From: Prosthecobacter gellanilyticus
GTDB lineage: Bacteria; Verrucomicrobiota; Verrucomicrobiia; Verrucomicrobiales; Verrucomicrobiaceae
Reading direction: 5' to 3'
DNA length: 64,000 bases
Assembly: GCF_007992435.1 (NCBI RefSeq)
Contig: NZ_BKAG01000001.1
Span: forward strand, 62,001 to 126,000
Shown here: piece after piece, positions 1 through 8,062 of the stretch
Position numbering within the stretch: the first letter of the stretch is position 1
Layout: each line of letters begins with the position of its first letter
Made by a program: the position numbers and the translations under genes
The notes under the pieces: model-generated
Database searches by the model: none
The model's input: only the letters and a program-made list of their open reading frames with translations
What the model was told of the DNA's origin: nothing

Positions 1-635
1 CCTATGTCACTTTCACCACGCGGTTCATCCTGGTCTTCGGCATCGCCTTTGAACTGCCGGTGGTGGTCATGGCGCTGGTGAAGCTGGACATCCTCACCTT
101 CAAGATCATGAAGAACACCTGGCGGCATGCCTTGGTGGCCATCACGCTCTTCGCGGCGGTGATCACGCCGACTCCGGACGTGCTGACGCTCATGCTCATG
201 TCTGGCCCGCTCTATGTGCTCTACGGCATCTGCGTGGTGATGGCCTACTTCCTGGAGAAGAAGGACCGCGAGGCCTTCCCCGAGTACTACGCGCAGCTCG
301 AGAAGGACGAGAAGGAGCTCGAGAAGCCGCCGGAGAAAGACGAGTGGGACAACGAGAACTACAACCCATGGTTCTCCGAGGACGATCAGGACAAGGACAT
401 CGACGACGAATACCAAAAGCCGCGTCCGTCCGCGCCTCCACCGTCCGTGGAAAAGGCCTCGAACATCGTCCCAATGAGCGATGAGCCTGTGCAGGAGGAA
501 CAAGGTGAAGACCAGGGTTCCGTGATGCCGGATGAGGATGAAAAGCCTGCCGACACCTCCAAGCCTGCCTCCGAAAAGACCACCGAGGAACTCGCCCGTG
601 AGGACGAGGAGCGCAGCGGCAATCCGCCTGCGTGA
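1..635 (+). CDS. tatC: Twin-arginine translocase subunit TatC (3' part)
   Basis: Carboxy-terminal part of TatC, the membrane receptor of the twin-arginine translocase that exports folded proteins. The frame is open from base 3, so the start lies left of the window; 210 residues are visible. The first 80 or so carry TatC hallmarks: an FGIAFELPVVV stretch, a basic linker (KNTWRHA), a hydrophobic span, the TPTPD motif and a final span ending before FLEKKDR. After it come about 115 hydrophilic residues rich in Glu, Asp, Lys and Pro, a cytoplasmic-type tail absent from compact TatC proteins. The gene ends in a strong hairpin. Tat export fits the RR signal peptides of the DUF1501 proteins elsewhere in the window. 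Family assignment is firm; the function of the tail is unknown. Confidence 0.93.
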   Translation, partial: YVTFTTRFILVFGIAFELPVVVMALVKLDILTFKIMKNTWRHALVAITLFAAVITPTPDVLTLMLMSGPLYVLYGICVVMAYFLEKKDREAFPEYYAQLEKDEKELEKPPEKDEWDNENYNPWFSEDDQDKDIDDEYQKPRPSAPPPSVEKASNIVPMSDEPVQEEQGEDQGSVMPDEDEKPADTSKPASEKTTEELAREDEERSGNPPA

Positions 636-682
636 GGTGAAAACACGGCCTATTTACCACGAATAGGCACTGATTAGCACTG

Positions 683-710
683 ATGACCAAGCCCTCTGGG
701 GCTTGGTCAT
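683..710 (+). terminator. Hairpin terminator after tatC
   Basis: A perfect 12-bp stem (ATGACCAAGCCC / GGGCTTGGTCAT) closes on a TCTG loop 48 bases after the tatC stop codon and is followed by a short T-rich stretch (TTGCTTT). It looks like an intrinsic terminator. The T tract is weak, so termination may be partial. Confidence 0.7.
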
Positions 711-819
711 TTGCTTTCATCAGTGGCCATCAGCGGGAGAAGGGTTTGGTTAGGGAAGACGTGGCCAATCACATCTTTCCTTGCTATCAGTCTCAATAAG
801 ATCTAAGGCTGGTCTCAAT

Positions 820-1299
820 ATGGATCCCCGAATCAAAGAGCGGCTCGAAGCCCATCTGGTCACCGCCGGCCTCCGCCGCACCAAGCAGCGTGAGGTCATC
901 GTCGAAGCCGCTTTTGCCACGGATGACCATTTCAATGCCGAGGAACTGCTGGAAAAGACCCGCAAGCTCGACCGCACCATCTCCCGTGCCACCATCTATC
1001 GCACCCTCCAGCTTCTGGTGGAGTGCGGCCTGCTGCGTGAGGTGGACCTGGGCCGCGACCAGACCTACTACGACCCGAACTTCCTCGACAAGCCGCAGCA
1101 CAACCACCTCATCTGCCTGGACTGCGACCGCGTGGTCGAGTTTGAGGACGACAACGCCGCGCTGCTCCATGACTGCATCACCCGCCGTCTGGGCTTCCAG
1201 CCGAGCATGAAGGCCATGCGCATCGAGGCCAAGTGTGATGAGTTTGCCCGCAGCGGCTCATGCCAGTTCAAGACGGCACGCGAGGCGGCTCACGCCTGA
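820..1299 (+). CDS. Fur family transcriptional regulator
   Basis: Metal- or peroxide-responsive repressor of the Fur superfamily, 159 residues. The N-terminal winged helix spans about residues 10-80, with recognition-helix sequence ISRATIYRTLQLL at 54-66. The dimerisation and metal-binding half has H94, H96 and the structural zinc pair C99/C102 (CLDC), as in Fur. C139 and C148 could be further ligands. ATG at 820 is chosen because the family's N terminus begins there and an AAGG lies upstream; a TTG 39 bases earlier would add a non-conserved extension. Whether it senses iron, zinc or peroxide cannot be told from the sequence. No Fur box was recognised nearby. It appears to be a single gene between the tatC terminator and the permease. 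Confidence 0.88.
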   Translation: MDPRIKERLEAHLVTAGLRRTKQREVIVEAAFATDDHFNAEELLEKTRKLDRTISRATIYRTLQLLVECGLLREVDLGRDQTYYDPNFLDKPQHNHLICLDCDRVVEFEDDNAALLHDCITRRLGFQPSMKAMRIEAKCDEFARSGSCQFKTAREAAHA

Positions 1300-1358
1300 T
1301 CACAGGCTGTTGAGGATTCCCCTTCCCTCCCGGCGCGCTTTCCGCTAGCAAAGCGGGG

Positions 1359-2744
1359 ATGAGTGACCCCAAGGAGACCCAAAGCCCCGCCCTCGCCCAG
1401 TCCATCGGAGGCTGGCAGATCATGTTTTACGGCCTCGGCTCCATGCTCGGAGCCGGCATCTATGCGCTGATTGGCAAGGCGGCCGGAGGCCTCGGCAATG
1501 CGGTCTGGCTGGCCTTCCTCATGGCGATGATCGGAGCCATGCTCACCGGTCTCTCCTATGCCTGTGTCGGCGGACGTTATGCCAAGGCAGGCGGCGCGGC
1601 CTATGTGACCCATCGCGGGCTTGGCAGGCCACTGCTCAGCTATGTCATCGGCATCGCCGTGATGATGAGCGGACTCACCAGCATGGCCACGGGCTCGCAG
1701 GCGATCATTGACCAGATCCAGAAGCTCATGGCGTGGAACCTGGACGAGAACACCATGAAGCTGTGCAGTATCGGGGTGGTGTTTCTGGTCGGTTGCGTCA
1801 TCTACCGCGGCATCCGCGAAAGCATGTGGCTGAACATTCTTTGCACGGTCATCGAGGCCAGCGGCCTGCTCTTCATCATCGCCGTCGGTGTGAAATACTG
1901 GGGCAGTGTGAACTATCTGGAATCCCCCGGAGACACGGCCGCTGGCGGTGCGGGTTCGGGCATCACGCTGATGCTGGTCATGCAGGGCGCGGTCCTAACC
2001 TTTTATTCGTTCATCGGCTTCGAGGACATTTTGAATGTGAGCGAGGAGGTGAAGGACCCGGCGAAAAACGTGCCCTTTGGTTTGATTGGCGCCATGGTGC
2101 TGGCGACGTGCATTTACATGGCGGTGGCCATCACCGCAGTGTCCGTGGTGCCCTGGCAGGAACTGGCGAAGAGCGGCACTCCGCTGATGGATGTGGCCAG
2201 CCGTGCCGCGCCCTGGTTCAAAGGCATCGGGCCTGTGTATGCTGCCATCACCATCTTCGCCATCGGCAATACCGCGCTGCTGAACTACCTCATGGGTTCA
2301 CGTCTGCTGTATGGCATGAGCCATCAGGGACTGCTGCCCTCCATCCTTCAGAAGGTGCATCCGGTGCGCAAAAGCCCGCACATCGCGGTCTTCGTGCTCT
2401 TCATCATCGTCTCCATCCTCATCCTCAGCGGCGGCGTGAAGGCACTGGCGGAATCCACCGTGCTGCTGCTGCTGACCGTCTTCACCACGGTGAACATTTC
2501 CCTGGTCGTGTTGAAGCGCCGTCCGGACGAGCCACGCAGCGGCTTCGAACCTCCGGTCGTTGTGCCCATTCTCGGGGCGCTGGTCTGTGCCTCGCTGATC
2601 ATCGTGCGCCTGCAGACGGCTATCACTAGTGGAGATGAAGCCCAGCGCACCGCGCCGCTCATCGCCGGAGCCATCGTGGTGATCAGCCTCGTGCTCTATA
2701 AGGTGCTGAAGCCGAGGAACGTGGTGGCGAAGATCGAGGACTGA
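1359..2744 (+). CDS. APC superfamily amino-acid permease
   Basis: Inner-membrane transporter of 461 residues with about 12 to 13 hydrophobic segments. The first segment holds the APC signature GSMLGAGIYALIG (around residues 30-42), where the unwound part of TM1 binds substrate. A second conserved stretch, YSFIGFEDILNVSEEVKDPAKNVP (described here by its first residues at about 217), matches the TM6 and following loop of amino-acid permeases. The substrate cannot be read from the sequence; cationic or neutral amino acids are usual. The 59-base gap to fur and a following gene that starts at its stop suggest possible co-transcription with the glycosyltransferase. Confidence 0.85.
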   Translation: MSDPKETQSPALAQSIGGWQIMFYGLGSMLGAGIYALIGKAAGGLGNAVWLAFLMAMIGAMLTGLSYACVGGRYAKAGGAAYVTHRGLGRPLLSYVIGIAVMMSGLTSMATGSQAIIDQIQKLMAWNLDENTMKLCSIGVVFLVGCVIYRGIRESMWLNILCTVIEASGLLFIIAVGVKYWGSVNYLESPGDTAAGGAGSGITLMLVMQGAVLTFYSFIGFEDILNVSEEVKDPAKNVPFGLIGAMVLATCIYMAVAITAVSVVPWQELAKSGTPLMDVASRAAPWFKGIGPVYAAITIFAIGNTALLNYLMGSRLLYGMSHQGLLPSILQKVHPVRKSPHIAVFVLFIIVSILILSGGVKALAESTVLLLLTVFTTVNISLVVLKRRPDEPRSGFEPPVVVPILGALVCASLIIVRLQTAITSGDEAQRTAPLIAGAIVVISLVLYKVLKPRNVVAKIED

Positions 2745-2768
2745 GTGAGACCCGAAGTCGCGCGCGGC

Positions 2769-3947
2769 ATGAAAGTCCTGATCATTGTCGAGAACCTGCC
2801 CGTGCCGCTGGACCGCCGCGTCTGGCAGGAGGCCTGCGCTTTGCGGGATGCCGGGCATGAGGTGACCGTCATCTGCCCGAAGATGCGCGGCTATGTGGAG
2901 GCGGAGGAAGTGCTGGATGGCATCCAGATCTACCGTCACTGGATCAGTGATGAGGCACGCGGCATCCGTGGGTTCATCTTTGAGTATGCCAGCGCCCTCT
3001 GGGGCGAGATGCGCTGCGCCTGGAAGGCGTGGAGACGCGGTGGCTTCGATGTCATCCACCTCTGCAATCCGCCGGACCTGCTCTTCCTGGTGGCCTTGCC
3101 ATACAAGTTGTTCGGCGGTGTGAAGGTCATTTTTGATGTGCATGATCTCTGGCCGGAGATGTTTGAGGCCAAGTTCGGCAGGCGCGGTCCGCTCTACTGG
3201 GCTGTGAGACTCGCTGAGCGCTGCACCCTGGCCCTCGCAGATGCCGTGATGGCCACGAATCAAAGCGTGCTGACCGCCGTGAAGCAGCGCGGTTACAAGA
3301 AGGATGATGAAGTCTTCATCGTGCGCACCGCGCCGAGCAGCAGCATGAACACGGACGCCCCGGTGGATGATGCGCTGAAGAACGGCAAAAAGTATCTCGT
3401 CGGCTACATCGGCGTGATGGGCAATGCGGACGGTGTGAACTACCTCATCGAGGCCGCGCGGCACATCGTGAAGACCCGCAGCCGTGACGATGTGCACTTC
3501 CTGCTCATGGGCAGCGGCCCGGAACATGCGGAGCTCGTGAAGCTGCGCGACTTGCTCGGCCTAACGAACTGCATCGACATGCCGGGCCGTGTCTCGAACG
3601 AGTATCTTTTCACCGGCCTGCAGACCATGGACCTCGGCGTGGCCTGTGATCCGATCAACGACTACAACGATCACTGCACCATGAACAAGACGCTGGAGTA
3701 CATGGCCTTCAGCAAAGCGCAGGTGCTCTTCGGCACGCGTGAGGGCCGCTTCTCCGCCGGTGATGCCGCGCTCTACGTCATGGAAAACAGCGCCGAAAAG
3801 CTCGGCGATGCCATTTTGGAACTGCTGGATGATCCCGCGCGCCGTGAGCAGATGGGCAGGCTCGGCCGAGAACGTCTCACTCACGAACTGAGCTGGGAAC
3901 GCAGCGTGCAGGAGCTGCTGAAGACCTACGCGAAGGCCACGAGGTAG
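2769..3947 (+). CDS. Glycosyltransferase family 4 protein
   Basis: GT-B fold glycosyltransferase, 392 residues, probably cytosolic or membrane-associated and acting on cell-envelope or exopolysaccharide glycans. The N terminus (MKVLIIVENLPVPLDRRVW) is the typical first Rossmann strand plus Gly/Pro loop. The C-terminal domain begins near GYIGVMGNADGVNYLIEAA and contains the donor-binding ETLEYM-type segment (NKTLEYMAFSKAQ). ATG 2769 is preferred because the domain starts there. A GTG at 2745, immediately after the permease stop, would add eight residues. The sugar donor and acceptor cannot be inferred. Confidence 0.88.
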   Translation: MKVLIIVENLPVPLDRRVWQEACALRDAGHEVTVICPKMRGYVEAEEVLDGIQIYRHWISDEARGIRGFIFEYASALWGEMRCAWKAWRRGGFDVIHLCNPPDLLFLVALPYKLFGGVKVIFDVHDLWPEMFEAKFGRRGPLYWAVRLAERCTLALADAVMATNQSVLTAVKQRGYKKDDEVFIVRTAPSSSMNTDAPVDDALKNGKKYLVGYIGVMGNADGVNYLIEAARHIVKTRSRDDVHFLLMGSGPEHAELVKLRDLLGLTNCIDMPGRVSNEYLFTGLQTMDLGVACDPINDYNDHCTMNKTLEYMAFSKAQVLFGTREGRFSAGDAALYVMENSAEKLGDAILELLDDPARREQMGRLGRERLTHELSWERSVQELLKTYAKATR

Positions 3948-4036
3948 GCTTCGTCGTCCCGCCACAGAACTCCCAACCCTGGAGTGTTGGAATGAACATC
4001 GTTTCCAAGTCACTTCGCATGCTTTTGGGTGCCCAC

Positions 4037-4179
4037 AAAGTGGGACAGGTTTTCAACCTGTCTGGTGGAAAGGCCCACAAATGCCTAACTAAAAAAAGAT
4101 CATTCAGACTTCTGCCGCCGTATGGCTTCATAGGATCGTTCAGACTTCCCAGAGACAGGTTGAAAACCTGTCCCACTTT
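4037..4179. repeat. Paired inverted repeat of self-palindromic units
   Basis: A 27-base unit at 4037-4063 recurs as its exact reverse complement at 4153-4179. Each unit is itself a hairpin (GACAGGTT, TTC loop, AACCTGTC), so the array can fold locally or as one long stem. The spacer holds two near-repeats beginning GATCATTCAGACTT and GATCGTTCAGACTT. It lies between convergent genes (GT4 and DUF1501) and could end transcription from both sides. Confidence 0.85.
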
Positions 4180-4180
4180 A

Positions 4181-5638
4181 TCAGATCACCTGCTTGATCA
4201 CATGCTGCTTCTCCACGCCGGTGAGACGGGCATCGAGACCCTGGAACTTGAAGTTCAAGCGCTCGTGATCAATGCCGCATTGATGCATGATCGTGGCATT
4301 GATGTCATTCAAGTGCGCGGGATCGGTGGCGATGTTATAGCTGAAGTCATCGCTCTCACCAAAGCTGATGCCGCCCTTCACACCGCCGCCGGCCATCCAC
4401 ATGCAGAAGTTCCGGGGATGATGATCGCGGCCATAATTCTCTTTGGTTAGGCCGCCCTGCGAATAAACGGTGCGGCCAAACTCACCGCCCCAGATGACCA
4501 GTGTGCTGTCCAGCAGACCGCGCTGCTTGAGGTCCGTCAAAAGCGCGCCGATGGGCTGGTCGGTATCGCCGCACTGCAGGCGGATGTCACTCGGCAGATT
4601 GCCGTGCTGGTCCCAGCCGCGATGCAGCACCTGCACCACACGCGTTCCGCGCTCGACGAGACGTCGTGCAAGGATGGCACTGGCCGCAAACGATCCTGGC
4701 TGCAGTACCTCCGGGCCATACATGTCGAGCGTGGCCTGGCTTTCGCTTTTCAGATCCACCAGCTCCGGCACGCTGGTCTGCATGCGGAAGGCCATCTCAT
4801 ACTGCGAGATGCGGGTCTGGATCTCCGGATCACCCAACTTCGCAAAACTGTGCGCATTCATCTGCGCCAGCGTGTCCAGCATGGCCCGGCGATGCGTGCC
4901 AGACACACCATCCGGATTCTGAATGTAGAGCACCGGATCTCCCACCGCGCGCAACGCCACGCCGCTGAATTTTCCGGGCAGGAAGCCGCTGCTCCACATG
5001 CGGGTAAACAAAGCCTGCGCGGGTGCCTTGGCGCTCCACTTCGGCGTCAGCACCACAAAAGAAGGCAGGTCATTGCTCTCGCTACCGAGACCATAGCTGA
5101 GCCATGAGCCGATGCTCGCAAAGCCCGGCACTTCACGCCCCGTCATCACAAAGGTGCAGGCCGGGTCATGGTTGATCGCGTTCGTGTGCACCGTCTTGAT
5201 CAGCGCGATGTCATCCACATGCTTCGCGGTATGTGGCAGCAGTTCGCTCACCCAGCGCCCGCACTTGCCGTACTGCGCGAACTTGAAAAGGCTCGGCGCG
5301 ATGGGGAAGCGTGCCTGCTTGCTGGTCATACCGGTGAGGCGCTGACCGCCCTGCACACTCGGCGGCAGATCCTTGTCGTACCACTCCTGAAGCTGCGGCT
5401 TGTAGTCCCAGGTATCGAGCTGCGACGGCCCGCCATTCATGTGCAGATAGATGACCGCCTTCGCCTTCGCCGCGAAGTGCGGAAGACCCGGCAATGGCTG
5501 ATACACCTGCGGGCTGGGTGCCGCAAAAGCATCGCGCCCCATCGCATAAGTCAAACCCAGCCCGCCGAGACGAAGTCCGCTGTGTCCGAAGAACTGGCGG
5601 CGCGTCTGAAGGAGGTTCGATTCAAAGATGGGATCCAT
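4181..5638 (-). CDS. DUF1501 Tat-exported protein
   Basis: DUF1501 (sulfatase-like fold) protein of 485 residues with an N-terminal Tat signal: [18 protein letters not shown] at about residues 12-29. Conserved DUF1501 segments are present: [17 protein letters not shown], a GGEFGRT motif with DHHPRNF following, and [10 protein letters not shown]. These proteins are abundant in Planctomycetes and Verrucomicrobia and are usually encoded beside a DUF1549/DUF1553 cytochrome-like partner. Here no partner is adjacent: the next gene upstream is an ABC ATPase 248 bases away. The biochemical role of the family is unknown; polysaccharide or sulfate-ester processing is often suggested but not shown here. 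Confidence 0.88.
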   Translation of the reverse strand: MDPIFESNLLQTRRQFFGHSGLRLGGLGLTYAMGRDAFAAPSPQVYQPLPGLPHFAAKAKAVIYLHMNGGPSQLDTWDYKPQLQEWYDKDLPPSVQGGQRLTGMTSKQARFPIAPSLFKFAQYGKCGRWVSELLPHTAKHVDDIALIKTVHTNAINHDPACTFVMTGREVPGFASIGSWLSYGLGSESNDLPSFVVLTPKWSAKAPAQALFTRMWSSGFLPGKFSGVALRAVGDPVLYIQNPDGVSGTHRRAMLDTLAQMNAHSFAKLGDPEIQTRISQYEMAFRMQTSVPELVDLKSESQATLDMYGPEVLQPGSFAASAILARRLVERGTRVVQVLHRGWDQHGNLPSDIRLQCGDTDQPIGALLTDLKQRGLLDSTLVIWGGEFGRTVYSQGGLTKENYGRDHHPRNFCMWMAGGGVKGGISFGESDDFSYNIATDPAHLNDINATIMHQCGIDHERLNFKFQGLDARLTGVEKQHVIKQVI

Positions 5639-5690
5639 GCAGGGAGAGAAACGCTCGTTGGTGAGGTGGTGTTTTCAAAAGCCCGGAGGC

Positions 5691-5863
5691 ATTTGGTAGA
5701 AACATTAAGGGTAGAAAGATTTCAGAAGGGTTTTTGATGGGAGAGACGATGCAACGCAGCCCTCGAGCGCTCCTGAGAATCTCCACTTCTGCCGATCTCA
5801 TCCATCAAAGATCAAAGCCAAAGGTCCCCTAATTTTTCTACCCTTAATCTTTCTACCAAAATT
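5691..5863. repeat. Inverted pair of TTTGGTAGAAA repeat
   Basis: The unit at 5691-5725 (TTTGGTAGAAA then AAGGGTAGAAAGATTT) reappears in the opposite direction at 5833-5863 with only a few mismatches. A third copy, partly collapsed on itself, lies at 16130-16181. The pair fills most of the gap between the ABC ATPase and DUF1501 genes, so the upstream region of the DUF1501 gene contains it. Confidence 0.75.
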
Positions 5864-5886
5864 AGGGCTCATTGCCCCCAACAACC

Positions 5887-6750
5887 TCACTTCTCCGCGA
5901 CTTCAAGGAAGAGCTTCTCCAGCGTCGTGCGCGGATGCCCGGACCTCACCACTTTCGCTCCCTGCCCTTTGCTCTCCACCAGTGCCCGGATCTCCGCCAG
6001 CAACTCCGGTGAGGCATCGGCCAGCACCAGCTCCGTCTCGTTTTCGACCGCGATCAGCTCATCCAGATGCCCCTCACGCACCATCTGGCCATGCGCCATG
6101 ATGCCGATACGATCACACACCTCCTGCATCTGCTCCAGCAAGTGACTCGTGACCAGCACTGTGATGCCCTGCTCTTTAAAACCCAGGATCAAATCACGGA
6201 TCTTCCGTGAGCCTGCGGGGTCCACACCTGCCGTCGGTTCATCCAACACCACAAGCCGCGGCCGATGCAATAGCGCCTGCGCAAGACCCAGGCGCTGCAG
6301 CATGCCCTTCGAGTAACCGGACACGCGTCGATCCGCCGCATCCTCGAGGCCTGTGATGGCCAGCATCTCTTTCGCGCGATCCTTCAACACCGCACCGCTC
6401 ATGCTGCACAAACGGCCATAAAACAGCAGGGTTTCGAAACCATTGAGGTGCTTGTAGAAATACGGGTTCTCCGGCAGGAAGCCCACATCGCGGCGGCTTT
6501 CCACCTCCGTGCTGGACTTGCCAAACACCGTGGTGCGTCCACTCGTCGGTGTGACCAGTCCAAGGATGGCCTTCATCGTCGTGGATTTACCGCAGCCGTT
6601 CGGACCGATGAGGCCATACACCTCGCCATCATTCACCGTGAGCGAGAGATCACGCACCGCCGTGAACGGTGCCTTGCCAAGCCCCGCCTTGAAAACCTTC
6701 GTCAGGTTTTCCACAGTCACAGCAGGCGTTGTCGAGGCGGGGGGCGGCAT
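5887..6750 (-). CDS. ABC transporter ATP-binding protein
   Basis: Nucleotide-binding subunit of an ABC transporter, 287 residues, peripheral to the inner membrane. Walker A is GPNGCGKST at about 52-60, the signature is SGYSKGMLQRL near 144, Walker B with the catalytic Glu is LVVLDEPTAGVDP near 168, and the H-loop His is in TSHLLEQ. It resembles the CcmA/NatA class that pairs with ABC-2 permeases. No permease gene adjoins it in this window, which is unusual for the class. The last 60 residues are a variable regulatory tail. Confidence 0.9.
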   Translation of the reverse strand: MPPPASTTPAVTVENLTKVFKAGLGKAPFTAVRDLSLTVNDGEVYGLIGPNGCGKSTTMKAILGLVTPTSGRTTVFGKSSTEVESRRDVGFLPENPYFYKHLNGFETLLFYGRLCSMSGAVLKDRAKEMLAITGLEDAADRRVSGYSKGMLQRLGLAQALLHRPRLVVLDEPTAGVDPAGSRKIRDLILGFKEQGITVLVTSHLLEQMQEVCDRIGIMAHGQMVREGHLDELIAVENETELVLADASPELLAEIRALVESKGQGAKVVRSGHPRTTLEKLFLEVAEK

Positions 6751-6806
6751 CTCTACGATTCAAGGAAAGACCGACTCCCGTGTCAATCCAAGCGTTCAAG
6801 AAGGTT

Positions 6807-8027
6807 TCACTCCCGGCGCGGATTTTCATCGATGTAAGCCCCGAGAGTGCGCCCAAGCCCGGCACCGATCTGGCCATAACCTTCCACGGACATGACCGGG
6901 TAGTTCCAGCCCGTCTCGAGCGTCACAGAGATGGTGAAAGGTCCGCCATTTTGCCGCACCCAGCCGCTGCTCATCCGGCCGCGCTCCTCATCCGTGGTCA
7001 CATACGTGGCGAAGCGATACTTCGGCACGACCTTCAGCGGCTCCGTGATGCTCGTGGCGGCGAGATCCATCCAGCGCTGGTAGTTGCGCTGCTGCATCCC
7101 CGTCATGCGCTCAAAGCCAAAGGGCCCGTAAAAATACACGGGATCTGTGGCTCCCGGGTTATGCAGATCAATGAACACATCCAGACCACGCGTGGTGTGG
7201 ATCTCGCGGATCATGCGCTGCGCCGCCGCCACCTCCGGATAGATCGGCTCCGCAGCCCAGTCGCGATTGTGATCACGCGGGATCGATTCCTTCCCACCGG
7301 CACCGACGGCGACGTTATCTACATCCATGATGGGAATGAAATGCAGGCAGGTCTTCTCACGCACGGCCTTCGCTTCATCGCTCGCAAACCAGCGGATAAA
7401 ACCGCGCCCCACCTGGCTGCCACCGGCTTCCCAAGCATGCTGACGAGCACCGACCCAGACCTGATGCGGGGCCGTGACCTTACCGATGCGGATGCCATTC
7501 ACCGAACGCCCGCCCTTGGTCTTCGCCAGCTCAAATCGTTTCGCCTCCGGCAGCTTCGCTGCGATCTCCGCGAGCAGCGCCTCCGCATCCGAGGGCACAA
7601 ACGGCGGCCCCCAGGCAAAGCTCATCTGCGCCGCAGTGGCCTTGACCTTGTAACTCATCGCCTTGTCCTCCGTGCGCGTGCCCGCATCACTCGGCGTCCA
7701 GGTTTTGCCATCGCTGCTGATCCACGCCTGCTTTGGCTGGCACCAGGCAGCGGCAAGCACATTCGCTTCGCGAAACGGCTTCGTCTGCGCCTGCACCTCC
7801 AGCGTGACTTCATCACCCACCGTCAATCCATCCAGCTTAAAGAACCACCAGCACGGCCAGCCGCGGCCTTCACGGATCGCCGGCATGATGCGCAGGGTTT
7901 TCGTGGCCTCATCCAGCTTCACCACCTCCGCATTCCCGCCTTCGAAATCCGTGAGCACACGCAGCTCGGCATGCAGAGGCAGCGCCAGCGCGCCGAGGAG
8001 GAGAAGAAGTGGGAAAGGTGATTTCAT
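6807..8027 (-). CDS. Secreted M14-family zinc carboxypeptidase-like protein
   Basis: Predicted exported metallopeptidase of 406 residues. The chosen ATG gives a clean signal peptide (MKSPFPLLLLLGALALPLHA); a longer frame upstream lacks one. An N-terminal beta-rich domain of about 120 residues precedes the peptidase fold. The M14 ligands are visible: HAWE (HxxE) in GARQHAWEAGGSQ, a third His in FIDLHNPG, and a catalytic Glu in VTLETGWNY. This arrangement resembles the cytosolic-carboxypeptidase branch of M14. It follows the carboxypeptidase-regulatory-domain gene by 35 bases on the same strand, so the two are probably co-transcribed. Substrate unknown. Confidence 0.8.
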   Translation of the reverse strand: MKSPFPLLLLLGALALPLHAELRVLTDFEGGNAEVVKLDEATKTLRIMPAIREGRGWPCWWFFKLDGLTVGDEVTLEVQAQTKPFREANVLAAAWCQPKQAWISSDGKTWTPSDAGTRTEDKAMSYKVKATAAQMSFAWGPPFVPSDAEALLAEIAAKLPEAKRFELAKTKGGRSVNGIRIGKVTAPHQVWVGARQHAWEAGGSQVGRGFIRWFASDEAKAVREKTCLHFIPIMDVDNVAVGAGGKESIPRDHNRDWAAEPIYPEVAAAQRMIREIHTTRGLDVFIDLHNPGATDPVYFYGPFGFERMTGMQQRNYQRWMDLAATSITEPLKVVPKYRFATYVTTDEERGRMSSGWVRQNGGPFTISVTLETGWNYPVMSVEGYGQIGAGLGRTLGAYIDENPRRE

Positions 8028-8062
8028 GACTTCCTGTATACGTTTCAAAACGAGCCGCTTCT

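Noticed and set aside
2298-3527. 409-codon minus-strand open frame
   Set aside because: It is antisense to the APC permease and GT4 genes. The translation is His- and Ala-rich without recognisable motifs, as expected for a shadow frame in high-GC DNA.
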